A DNA stretch of 13,297 nt from Bacteroides sp. Its GTDB lineage: Bacteria > Bacteroidota > Bacteroidia > Bacteroidales > Bacteroidaceae. Position numbers and translations under genes: made by a program. Positions 6,311 to 13,297 of the stretch are shown one piece after another. The stretch covers positions 1 through 13,297 of the forward strand of contig JASLCG010000073.1 in assembly GCA_030151885.1 (NCBI GenBank). Reading direction: 5' to 3'. Every line of letters begins with the position of its first letter. The first letter of the stretch is position 1. The notes under the pieces are model-generated. The model was not told the DNA's origin. It did not search any database and saw only the letters and a program-made list of their open reading frames with translations.

Positions 6311-7498
6311 TCACTCTACAAATAGCACTAGTCCTTTTAGGTATTCACCTTCAGGATGGTATATGCTTACTGGATGGTCTGCAGGTTGTGTAAGCTGATG
6401 TAGAATACGTACCTTCCTTTTAGACATAGCAGCAGCAGAGAATATCATTGTTCTGAAATCGTCTTTACTAACAACCTGTGAGCATGAGAATGTGAATAAT
6501 ATGCCGCCAGGTTTAATTTTTTCAAAAGCTTTTGCATTAATCTTTCTATAACCTTGCAGTGCATTTCTTAAAGCTTTTCTGTGTTTAGCAAAAGCAGGAG
6601 GATCTAATACTATTAAATCATACTCTCCTCCCATTCTGTCTAAATACTTAAAAGCATCTTCTGCGTATGCTTCATGTCGCTTATCATCACCAAAATTTAA
6701 CTTGATATTTTCGTTTGTTAAGTCTATTGCTTTGGCAGAGCTATCAACAGAATGGACAAGTTTGGCACCTCCACGCATTGCGTAAAAAGAGAATCCACCA
6801 GTATAGCAAAACATGTTAAGAACAGATTTGTCTTTTGAATATTTCTCTAATAGTGCACGATTATCTCTTTGATCTACGAAAAAGCCTGTTTTTTGACCCT
6901 TTAACCAATCAACGTGGAATTTTAGACCATTTTCTATTGCTATATTATCATCGTTACCTCCAATGATAAAACCATCGATAGGATCTAGATTCGCTTTAAA
7001 AGGGAGAGTAGTTTCCGATTTATAATATACATTTTTAACAACACCATCAAGTACATTTATAATAGTTTCAGCTATTTCTAGTCTAGAGAAATGCATACCC
7101 ACAGAGTGTGCTTGTAAAACAGCAGTATGATCATAAACATCGACTATCAATCCTGGTAAGAAGTCACCTTCACCATGAATTAGTCTATAGGTGTTATTAC
7201 TAGGATTATTAGCAAGACCTATTGCTTTTCTTACATTGTAAGCAGTTTCAATGCGCTTTTTCCAAAAGCACTGGTCTATGTTTTCTTCTTGATTAAAGCT
7301 AAGGACACGAATTGCTATACTTCCAACTTGATAATGCCCTCTTGCTATAAATTCCTTATCGGAAGTGTATACATCTACAATATCACCCTCTTCTGGTTCT
7401 GTACTGTATTTAGCTATTGCTCCCGAAAATATCCACGGGTGGAAACGAAATAAGGATTGTTCCTTTTTTGGTCTTAAAAATGCTTTATGATTTGCCAT
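6311..7498 (-). CDS. rlmI: RlmI-family 23S rRNA (cytosine-5)-methyltransferase
   Basis: A 395-residue SAM-dependent rRNA methyltransferase. E. coli RlmI makes m5C1962 in 23S rRNA; this protein has the same architecture and length (E. coli 396). The N-terminal PUA domain (about 1-80) includes FHPWIFSGAI and ARGHYQVGSIAIRVLSF. It is followed by the RlmI central domain and a Rossmann methyltransferase domain starting near GFFVDQRDNR. SAM-binding motif I is NMFCYTGG (228-235), the target-base motif is DPPAF (299-303), and Cys339 in FSCSQ is the expected catalytic cysteine of motif VI. The first methyltransferase cysteine (PPC in other m5C enzymes) is absent, as is normal for this family. It is the last gene of the DUF5063-exonuclease-rlmI operon, starting 23 bases after the exonuclease stop. 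The exact target nucleotide is inferred from the family. Confidence 0.92.
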   Translation of the reverse strand: MANHKAFLRPKKEQSLFRFHPWIFSGAIAKYSTEPEEGDIVDVYTSDKEFIARGHYQVGSIAIRVLSFNQEENIDQCFWKKRIETAYNVRKAIGLANNPSNNTYRLIHGEGDFLPGLIVDVYDHTAVLQAHSVGMHFSRLEIAETIINVLDGVVKNVYYKSETTLPFKANLDPIDGFIIGGNDDNIAIENGLKFHVDWLKGQKTGFFVDQRDNRALLEKYSKDKSVLNMFCYTGGFSFYAMRGGAKLVHSVDSSAKAIDLTNENIKLNFGDDKRHEAYAEDAFKYLDRMGGEYDLIVLDPPAFAKHRKALRNALQGYRKINAKAFEKIKPGGILFTFSCSQVVSKDDFRTMIFSAAAMSKRKVRILHQLTQPADHPVSIYHPEGEYLKGLVLFVE

Positions 7499-7521
7499 AA
7501 ACTAGTATATAATAAGCTTTG

Positions 7522-8163
7522 TTATTCTTCAGTTCTTGAATTGTTAATAACTTCGTAGTTATTTGTTTTTTTTAGTTCTTCTAGGAGATTATATATTCTC
7601 AAACAGCTCCAAGCATCTGTTGCTGCATAGTGCTGTTGAGCTTCCGTTAAATCAGTTGCTTCCCAATTTGATAATCTTTGCGATTTAGATATTTTCTCTT
7701 TAAATAAGATAGCATATATTTTCTGTAAGCTTTTATCTTTAATACCAAATTGCTTTACATAGTCTTGTAAGTCTATGCAACTTTCTTGGTTAAAACTAGT
7801 TCTTCTCTTCAGCATCATGAAGTCATCTTTCAAAGAAAGACCGATTTTAAGAATGTCTTTATTTTCCAATAAATCAACAAGCTCTTCAATAAGACCAATT
7901 TTATTTAGTCTGAAAAGATAACAAATCTCATCTGAGGCTATTTGTAAAAGTGCTACTTTGTAGGTTCTTCCTTTGATGAAAGCTGGTCTTGTTTCACTAT
8001 CAATTCCTAGTTTTTTCTGCTTATTTAGATATTCGATTGCTTTTAAAGCTACCCCTTTAGTCTGGACTACTTTAACTGCGTTTGGATATTTAACTAAAGG
8101 CAAAGTTTTAAGTTGTTCTTTAGAAATATTTGAATTTATAATCATCACATTTTTTAGTTTCAT
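7522..8163 (-). CDS. DEDDy-type 3'-5' exonuclease (RNase D/WRN-like)
   Basis: A 213-residue single-domain exonuclease. All DEDDy metal ligands are visible: Asp55 and Glu57 in LGIDSETRPAF (ExoI), Asp114 in KIGLSLKDDF (ExoII), and Tyr179/Asp183 in YAATDAW (ExoIII, YxxxD). The fold resembles the catalytic domains of RNase D and the Werner helicase exonuclease; no HRDC or helicase domain is attached. Whether it acts on RNA or DNA cannot be told from sequence. I start it at the ATG at 8163, three bases after the DUF5063 stop; an in-frame TTG at 8166 is possible but less likely, and Met7 is another candidate. Its place between a DUF5063 gene and an rRNA methyltransferase makes a role in stable-RNA processing attractive but unproven. 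Confidence 0.9.
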   Translation of the reverse strand: MKLKNVMIINSNISKEQLKTLPLVKYPNAVKVVQTKGVALKAIEYLNKQKKLGIDSETRPAFIKGRTYKVALLQIASDEICYLFRLNKIGLIEELVDLLENKDILKIGLSLKDDFMMLKRRTSFNQESCIDLQDYVKQFGIKDKSLQKIYAILFKEKISKSQRLSNWEATDLTEAQQHYAATDAWSCLRIYNLLEELKKTNNYEVINNSRTEE

Positions 8164-8166
8164 CAA

Positions 8167-8751
8167 TCAAAATAGCTCTGTATCTGCTCTATAGTCTAGT
8201 TCAGATTCAAATAAATCTTCATTCGTATTACTATTTGTTGTATCGTATTTAATATTGTGTAATGCTCTTAATGTATTTACTAATCTTTGTCCCCAGAAGG
8301 TTTCAAAGTTTTGTTTACATCTAACAAGAGCATCGTTCATTGTTTCATTTATGCCAAATTGGAAAATATGTATAAAATCTTTTAGGTCTTGATATATATC
8401 TGCCAAGTCTTCCGAAATACATTTTTTTAGAGGAGTATCACTATACTGCATATCTGGCAAGAAGACTTCAAGGTAGTCATCTTTCTCAGCTAAGTTATAT
8501 GCAATGTTCATTCTAAGAATTTCGTAGGTCTCTTCTGTAACAAAGTTTTCTAAGAAAGTATCTTGTATATAGTCACATTGCGGTATTAGTTGAGCCTTAA
8601 GATATAGTAAAGGGAGTATTTTAAGTAATTTGTCAACAAAGTCAGCACGATCTAGTACCTCTGCTTTTTCTAGAAAGCCACATGTCTCTGCAGCTACAGT
8701 TACGAACTCAATTGTTTTGGGGTCAAAAATAACTTTATTCTCTTTTTCCAT
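8167..8751 (-). CDS. DUF5063 domain-containing protein
   Basis: A 194-residue soluble, acidic, mostly helical protein with no signal peptide or membrane segment. I recognise it as a DUF5063 protein from its opening (KTIEFVTVAAETCGFLEKAE), the central Tyr/Leu-rich helices (LLKILPLLYLKAQLI), and its position directly upstream of the DEDDy exonuclease and rlmI, an order I associate with Bacteroidales. Its molecular function is not known, and I see no catalytic motif. It is the first gene of the operon: a TAnnTTTG box sits 25 bases before the ATG, and its TGA stop is three bases from the exonuclease ATG, implying translational coupling. A role as a partner of the exonuclease or methyltransferase is inference from gene order alone. 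Confidence 0.8.
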   Translation of the reverse strand: MEKENKVIFDPKTIEFVTVAAETCGFLEKAEVLDRADFVDKLLKILPLLYLKAQLIPQCDYIQDTFLENFVTEETYEILRMNIAYNLAEKDDYLEVFLPDMQYSDTPLKKCISEDLADIYQDLKDFIHIFQFGINETMNDALVRCKQNFETFWGQRLVNTLRALHNIKYDTTNSNTNEDLFESELDYRADTELF

Positions 8752-8776
8752 TACTTTACTATTAGTATTTCAGGTG

Positions 8777-8784
8777 CAAAGGTA
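8777..8784 (-). promoter_or_regulatory. -7 box of the DUF5063-exonuclease-rlmI operon
   Basis: Minus-strand TACCTTTG followed by CA is an exact and very typical Bacteroidetes -7 element, ending 25 bases before the DUF5063 start codon. No TTG is seen at -33 spacing. Confidence 0.65.
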
Positions 8785-8823
8785 CAAAAAAGTAATGATA
8801 GGAATACGTAGCTTGTTTCATAA

Positions 8824-8835
8824 ACTTATATAAGT
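8824..8835. repeat. 12-bp palindrome in the divergent promoter region
   Basis: ACTTATATAAGT is a perfect palindrome lying between the leftward (8777-8784) and rightward (8957-8964) -7 boxes, upstream of both. It could be an operator, but it is short and all but two bases are A/T, so chance is a serious alternative. Confidence 0.3.
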
Positions 8836-8956
8836 ATGTTTATTTATATTAATAATAAGTTTAGAAGTATGGTACAAGTGAGGTAAATGTACGAATTGGT
8901 TGGACTTAACTAATCTTTTGTTATACTCCTAGTAAACATTCTCTATAATTATTTCT

Positions 8957-8964
8957 TACTTTTG
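8957..8964 (+). promoter_or_regulatory. -7 box of the ftsK-lolA-trxB operon
   Basis: TACTTTTG matches TAnnTTTG exactly and ends 35 bases before the ftsK ATG, the same distance as for the nupG-like gene. No -33 TTG is found at normal spacing; the nearest TTTG (8917-8920) is too far upstream. Confidence 0.6.
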
Positions 8965-8999
8965 TAGTATACAAGTATTATATCAAAATTGAAACTAGC

Positions 9000-11504
9000 A
9001 TGTCTTCAAAAAAAGAAACGAAAAAGACTTCATCAGGTATAGGTGCATTCTATAATAAGATAATAAATTTTTTAAAGCAAGATAAGGTAAGCGTATTCTT
9101 AGGCTTATCTGTATTTATGTTTGTTGTTTACCTAATTGTACCCTACACTTCTTATTTCTCGTCAGGAGGAGAAGACCAAAGTTTATTAGATGGTACAATA
9201 GATTTAAACTCAGTAGAGGCAGCAACAGAGGTCCAAAATGCAGGAGGAGTACGTGGAGCTCAACTCGCAGATTATTTAGTAAATCAAACGTTTGGGGCGC
9301 CATCTATTTTTGCAATTCTATTTTTAGCTGTTGTGGGGGTTAAGTTGATGAAAGCTCGCCCAATCAATCTAAATAAATGGTTTGTAGGATGTATGCTTTT
9401 ATTAACATGGTCTTCTCTTTTTCTAGCATATACATTTATGCCTTTATATCAGGATAGTTTTTTCTACTTAGGTGGTTATTATGGATATGCAGCAAGTAGA
9501 TGGCTTGAGGGGCAAATCGGTAAAGCTGGAGTCATTATTTTGATATTATTGTATGGAGCAAGTATTGTAATTTATTTTAGCAAAAGAAGTGTAGATTATA
9601 TTAGAGATTTCTTTAGTGGTAAGTATTTTAATAAATTAAGAAAAAAAGACTTTAAAATACCCGAAGGTAAGTTTGAAGATGATGTATTGGAGCAGGAAGA
9701 TAATGATGAAAATAGTCTTGAAGAAGAGATAGATCCAAATCATATATCTTTTCAAAATACAGATAGTGAAACTACAGATATAGAAGAAGAATCTTACTCT
9801 TCTAATAATGTATCTTCTGATGAGACCTTAGAGGTGGTTCATGTAGAATCTAATACTGATTCAAATTCAGAAAAAGAGGAAGTGACTTTAGTTCAGAATG
9901 ATAAAAAAGTTACAGAAGCATCGGAAGAAAGTGAAAACAAAGAGCCTGGATTTGTAGTAGAGGTTAATAAAGATGAGTTGTATCAAGGAGATTTAAACCA
10001 TCCATATAATCCACAACTAAGTCTATCAAACTACCGTTTCCCGACTTTAGAGTTGATGAAAGATTATGGGAATATCGATCCTACAGTGAACGAAGAGGAG
10101 CAAAACATGAATAAGAAGAAAATTATTGCAACTCTTCAAAGCTTTGGTATCGAAATAAGAACTATAAAAGCAACAGTTGGGCCTACGGTTACGCTATATG
10201 AAATAACGCCAGAAAGAGGAGTAAGAATCTCTAAAATTAGAGGACTTGAAGATGATATTGCTTTAAGTTTGGCAGCGTTAGGAATTCGTATTATAGCCCC
10301 TATACCAGGAAAAGGAACAATTGGTATAGAGGTGCCAAATGCAAAACCTAAAATAGTATCTGGTAGATCTATTATTGCAAGTGTGAAGTTCCAAGCTGCA
10401 AAGTATGAACTTCCTATCGCTTTTGGTAAGACAATTACTAATGAGGTTTTTGTAGTAGATTTATGCAAAATGCCACATGTATTGGTAGCTGGTGCTACTG
10501 GTCAAGGTAAATCTGTTGGTTTGAATACAATAATAACCTCTTTACTGTATAAAAAGCATCCTGCAGAATTGAAATTTGTATTGATTGACCCTAAAAAGGT
10601 TGAGTTTAGTATTTATACAGCAATAAGAAACCACTATCTAGCTCAATTACCAGATGCAGAAGAGCCTATTATTACGGATGTAACTAAAGTTGTGCATACA
10701 CTTAACTCTGTTTGTGTATTAATGGATAGACGTTATGATTTGCTGAAAGATGCTAAAGTTAGAAATATAAAAGAGTATAACGAGAAATTTATTAATCGCA
10801 GATTAAACCCTGAAAAGGGGCACGACTATATGCCATACATTGTGGTTGTTATTGATGAGTTCGGTGATTTGATTATGACTGCTGGAAAGGAGATAGAGTT
10901 GCCAATAGCACGTATTGCTCAGTTGGCACGTGCTGTAGGTATCCATATGATTATTGCAACACAAAGACCTACAACAAATATTATTACCGGTACAATTAAG
11001 GCAAACTTCCCAGCTAGAGTAGCCTTTAGAGTATCTTCAATGATGGACTCTAGAACGATACTAGATAGACCTGGAGCTAATCAGTTAATCGGTAAGGGTG
11101 ATATGTTGTTTTTACAGGGAGCTGATCCGATTCGTGTTCAGTGTGCTTTTATTGATACACCTGAGGTGGAAGAAATTACGCAGTACATTGCAAAACAACC
11201 GAGTTTTAATGGGCCATTTGAGTTACCTGAATATACTCCTGAAGATGGTGGTGCAGGGCTAGACGATGTAGATACTACAAGATTAGATGCATTATTTGAA
11301 GATGCAGCTAGACTAGTGGTCTTGAATCAACAAGGGTCTACTTCAATGATACAAAGAAAGTTTTCTATAGGTTACAATAGGGCTGGTAGAATTATGGACC
11401 AAATGGAAAAAATGGGTATTGTTGGAGGAGCAGATGGTAGTAAACCTCGTCAAGTATTAATAGCTGATGAAGTGAGCTTAGAGAAAATATTGAACAATTT
11501 TTAA
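9000..11504 (+). CDS. ftsK: DNA translocase FtsK/SpoIIIE
   Basis: An 834-residue membrane-anchored DNA pump. FtsK assembles as a hexamer at the division septum and clears chromosome DNA while promoting dimer resolution at dif. Four N-terminal membrane helices are visible (about 31-50, 99-117, 126-147, 174-194). An acidic, Glu/Asp/Ser-rich linker (about 215-330) follows, much shorter than in E. coli FtsK (1329 residues in total). The motor begins with the alpha domain (YRFPTLELMKDYG), followed by the RecA-like beta domain with Walker A GATGQGKS (498-505), Walker B VVVIDE (615-620), and LARAVGIHMIIATQRP. The C-terminal gamma winged helix (about 775-834; SMIQRKFSIGYNRAGRIMDQME) is the region that reads polar guide sequences in other FtsKs. 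First gene of its operon; the lolA-like gene starts 26 bases after its stop. Confidence 0.96.
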   Translation: MSSKKETKKTSSGIGAFYNKIINFLKQDKVSVFLGLSVFMFVVYLIVPYTSYFSSGGEDQSLLDGTIDLNSVEAATEVQNAGGVRGAQLADYLVNQTFGAPSIFAILFLAVVGVKLMKARPINLNKWFVGCMLLLTWSSLFLAYTFMPLYQDSFFYLGGYYGYAASRWLEGQIGKAGVIILILLYGASIVIYFSKRSVDYIRDFFSGKYFNKLRKKDFKIPEGKFEDDVLEQEDNDENSLEEEIDPNHISFQNTDSETTDIEEESYSSNNVSSDETLEVVHVESNTDSNSEKEEVTLVQNDKKVTEASEESENKEPGFVVEVNKDELYQGDLNHPYNPQLSLSNYRFPTLELMKDYGNIDPTVNEEEQNMNKKKIIATLQSFGIEIRTIKATVGPTVTLYEITPERGVRISKIRGLEDDIALSLAALGIRIIAPIPGKGTIGIEVPNAKPKIVSGRSIIASVKFQAAKYELPIAFGKTITNEVFVVDLCKMPHVLVAGATGQGKSVGLNTIITSLLYKKHPAELKFVLIDPKKVEFSIYTAIRNHYLAQLPDAEEPIITDVTKVVHTLNSVCVLMDRRYDLLKDAKVRNIKEYNEKFINRRLNPEKGHDYMPYIVVVIDEFGDLIMTAGKEIELPIARIAQLARAVGIHMIIATQRPTTNIITGTIKANFPARVAFRVSSMMDSRTILDRPGANQLIGKGDMLFLQGADPIRVQCAFIDTPEVEEITQYIAKQPSFNGPFELPEYTPEDGGAGLDDVDTTRLDALFEDAARLVVLNQQGSTSMIQRKFSIGYNRAGRIMDQMEKMGIVGGADGSKPRQVLIADEVSLEKILNNF

Positions 11505-11530
11505 TTTGTATTCGTTATAAATAGTCAACT

Positions 11531-12172
11531 ATGAGAAGAAACCTTGTATTATTATTAATGTTATCAGTAATGCTACCATCTTTTGCTCAAAAAGGGAAGA
11601 AGGCAGCTAGAGAAGTTTTAGATAAAGTATCGGAAACTATCAGTGGTAATAATTATGAAGTGTTATTCTCTGTAATAAATTACGTAGAAGAGCATGTTCA
11701 GGGAGTAGCAAATGGAAAGTTACTTTTGAATGAAAATAAATTTACGTGCGAAACAGAGGATATGAAGACATGGTATGATGGAAAAACACAATGGAGCTTA
11801 ATTTATGATTCTGAAGAGGTTAATATAACAGAGCCTACAGATGATGAGCTACTTGAAATTAACCCATATGCTTTGTTGAAAGTGTATAAGAAAGGCTATT
11901 CTTATAATCTAGTTACGGAGAAAATTATCGAAAATAATCCTTTTGTAGAGATTGAATTAAAAGCTAATTCTAAAGAAAAAGACTTACAAAAGTTAACATT
12001 GTGGATAAATACAAAAACATATGAACCACATACGATAGATATTGTTCGTAGTAATGGAGACTTGATGCATATTAACATTGATGATGTTAAGTTGGTGAAA
12101 AAGGTAGATAAATTGGTCTATACCTTTAATCCAAAAGAATACCCAAATGTTGATGTGATAGATTTAAGATAA
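11531..12172 (+). CDS. LolA-like outer-membrane lipoprotein carrier protein
   Basis: A 213-residue exported protein. The signal peptide is clear: MRRN, a Leu/Met-rich core, and a predicted signal peptidase I cut after PSFA (about residue 20) before QKG. The mature part has the LolA/LolB-like beta pattern: helical start (AREVLDKVSETI), GKLLLNENKFTCET, the MKTWYDGKTQWSLIYDSEEVNITEP motif typical of Bacteroidota LolA-like proteins, then LWINTKTYEPHTIDI. LolA shuttles lipoproteins from the inner-membrane LolCDE complex across the periplasm. No lipobox is present, consistent with a soluble carrier rather than LolB. Position after ftsK agrees with the ftsK-lolA order seen in many bacteria, including Proteobacteria. 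Sequence similarity to the E. coli protein is low, so function is assigned by family and context. Confidence 0.85.
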   Translation: MRRNLVLLLMLSVMLPSFAQKGKKAAREVLDKVSETISGNNYEVLFSVINYVEEHVQGVANGKLLLNENKFTCETEDMKTWYDGKTQWSLIYDSEEVNITEPTDDELLEINPYALLKVYKKGYSYNLVTEKIIENNPFVEIELKANSKEKDLQKLTLWINTKTYEPHTIDIVRSNGDLMHINIDDVKLVKKVDKLVYTFNPKEYPNVDVIDLR

Positions 12173-12209
12173 TCGTAAACAAATTATAACGAAATAAACA
12201 AAACAAATT

Positions 12210-13157
12210 ATGGCTAACATTGAAAAAGTAAGATGTTTAATCATTGGTTCAGGACCAGCAGGATATACTGCTGCAATTTATGCAGGACGTGCAAATCTTA
12301 ATCCTGTATTATATGAAGGTATGACTCCTGGAGGACAGTTAACAACTACTACAGAGGTAGAAAACTTTCCTGGTTATCCAGAAGGAATTACGGGACCAGA
12401 ACTTATGGAAGATCTGAAAAAACAAGCTCAACGCTTTGGTGCTGATATGCGCTTTGGTATGGTTACAAAAACAGATCTATCCAAAGCTCCTTATAAAGTA
12501 ACGATTGATGGCGAAAAAGAGATTGAAGCAGATACTATAATTATATCAACTGGTGCTACTGCAAAATATTTAGGTCTAGAAGACGAGAAAAAATATGCAG
12601 GGATGGGAGTAAGTGCTTGTGCTACTTGTGATGGCTTTTTCTATCGTAAAAAGGTAGTCGGCGTAGTAGGTGGTGGAGACACAGCTTGTGAAGAGGCTAT
12701 TTACCTATCTAGTTTGGCAGAGAAAGTTTACTTAATTGTACGTAAACCATTCTTAAGAGCATCTAAGATTATGCAAGAGCGTGTACTTGCAAATCCTAAA
12801 ATTGAAGTGCTTTTTGAACATAATGCTATTGGTTTATATGGCGAAAATGGTGTAGAAGGTGTTCATTTAGTAAAGAGACAAGGTGAATCGGATGAATCTA
12901 AATATGATTTGCCTATTGATGGATTCTTCTTGGCTATAGGTCATAAACCAAATTCGGATGTGTTTAAACCATATATTAAGACTGATGAAGTTGGTTATAT
13001 TGAGACCATCGGAAAAACGCCAAAAACAAATGTAGAAGGGGTCTTTGCTGCAGGAGACGTTGCAGATTCTCACTACCGTCAAGCTATTACAGCTGCAGGT
13101 ACAGGTTGTCAGGCTGCTATTGAAGCAGAGCGTTACCTATCAGAAAAAGGTTTATAA
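12210..13157 (+). CDS. trxB: Thioredoxin reductase (NADPH)
   Basis: A 315-residue FAD-dependent disulfide reductase that passes electrons from NADPH to thioredoxin in the cytoplasm. All landmarks of the low-molecular-weight bacterial type are present: FAD dinucleotide motif GSGPAG (13-18), MTPGGQLTTTTEVENFPG, redox-active CATC (Cys137/Cys140), the NADPH-binding GGGDTA (154-159), and the C-terminal FAD motif VFAAGDV (278-284) followed by YRQAITAAGTGC. Length matches E. coli TrxB (about 320). The start is 37 bases after the lolA-like stop, preceded by an A-rich leader without a Shine-Dalgarno sequence, as expected in Bacteroidota. No promoter box is seen in the gap, so it is likely transcribed with ftsK and the LolA-like gene; a terminator follows 22 bases downstream. 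Confidence 0.97.
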   Translation: MANIEKVRCLIIGSGPAGYTAAIYAGRANLNPVLYEGMTPGGQLTTTTEVENFPGYPEGITGPELMEDLKKQAQRFGADMRFGMVTKTDLSKAPYKVTIDGEKEIEADTIIISTGATAKYLGLEDEKKYAGMGVSACATCDGFFYRKKVVGVVGGGDTACEEAIYLSSLAEKVYLIVRKPFLRASKIMQERVLANPKIEVLFEHNAIGLYGENGVEGVHLVKRQGESDESKYDLPIDGFFLAIGHKPNSDVFKPYIKTDEVGYIETIGKTPKTNVEGVFAAGDVADSHYRQAITAAGTGCQAAIEAERYLSEKGL

Positions 13158-13179
13158 AACATATTTTAATATATAAGAG

Positions 13180-13216
13180 AATAGAGCTATGGTAAAACTG
13201 TAGCTCTATTTTTTTT
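13180..13216 (+). terminator. Intrinsic terminator of the ftsK-lolA-trxB operon
   Basis: AATAGAGCTA (13180-13189) and TAGCTCTATT (13201-13210) form a perfect 10-bp stem with an 11-base loop, running directly into a T-tract (eight Ts, 13209-13216). It starts 22 bases after the trxB stop codon. Confidence 0.92.
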
Positions 13217-13297
13217 GTTTAAATAGGTATAAATATCCAAGAGTGTTTTTTATAACTTATGTAAACATCTTTATAAAAAAGAGAAAAAGGATAAGGT

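Noticed and set aside
8164..8166. TTG as start of the DEDDy exonuclease
   Set aside because: An ATG follows immediately at 8163 and gives the same protein minus one residue; a rare start is not needed.
8630..8833. Plus-strand open frame of 67 codons across the DUF5063 start
   Set aside because: Mostly antisense to a recognised gene, covers that gene's promoter, and its product resembles no family.
10136..10468. Minus-strand open frame of 110 codons inside ftsK
   Set aside because: Antisense shadow of the conserved FtsK motor region with no promoter or family resemblance.
13217..13297. Possible 3' end of a minus-strand gene or start of a plus-strand gene at the right edge
   Set aside because: One minus-strand frame is open for about 25 codons, but the stretch is AT-rich and has no recognisable motif; no plus-strand start or promoter box is visible.
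1..13297. Mobile element, CRISPR array, toxin-antitoxin or defence system
   Set aside because: No transposase, integrase, direct-repeat array, short paired toxin-antitoxin frames or defence domains were seen; all recognised genes are ordinary chromosomal ones.

Overview
The window is AT-rich DNA from a member of the Bacteroidota, most likely order Bacteroidales. The evidence is: no Shine-Dalgarno sequences but A/T-rich leaders before start codons; several perfect matches to the Bacteroidetes -7 promoter box TAnnTTTG; a NupG-type permease; and lineage-typical families (DUF4836-like, DUF5063, a BFN-plus-UVR protein, and a short FtsK followed by a LolA-like protein). I cannot name the genus. Nothing points to recent horizontal transfer: I see no IS, integrase, tRNA, rRNA or CRISPR array. 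This is mostly conserved chromosomal housekeeping DNA.

Layout, left to right. (1) 1-145, minus: the first 48 codons of an ATP-binding cassette protein, cut by the window edge just after its Walker A motif. (2) 261-5921, minus: a probable operon read from right to left: nupG-like nucleoside permease, BFN/UVR nuclease-like protein, rsmE, then two tandem DUF4836-like paralogues, the first a lipoprotein and the second with a signal peptide but no clear lipobox. A strong terminator follows at 218-253, and an 18-bp perfect hairpin lies between the two paralogues. (3) 5922-6310: the only long non-coding stretch. It carries a candidate independent small RNA on the minus strand, with a -33/-7 promoter and an intrinsic terminator about 70 nt apart, plus smaller inverted repeats and a separate candidate promoter for the permease. 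(4) 6311-8751, minus: operon DUF5063 protein, DEDDy 3'-5' exonuclease, RlmI-type 23S rRNA methyltransferase. (5) 8752-8999: divergent promoter region with one TAnnTTTG box facing each way. (6) 9000-13157, plus: operon ftsK, LolA-like periplasmic carrier, trxB, closed by a strong terminator at 13180-13216. The last 80 bases hold nothing I can support.

Functional themes. Two rRNA methyltransferases (RsmE for 16S, RlmI for 23S) sit in separate operons, each beside a nuclease-like gene. The plus-strand operon joins chromosome segregation (FtsK), envelope lipoprotein traffic (LolA-like) and thiol redox balance (TrxB). The lipoprotein DUF4836 paralogue would be an expected client of lipoprotein sorting. 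The items most worth a second look are the candidate sRNA at about 6143-6212, the long hairpin at 1775-1817, and the uncharacterised DUF4836-like pair.
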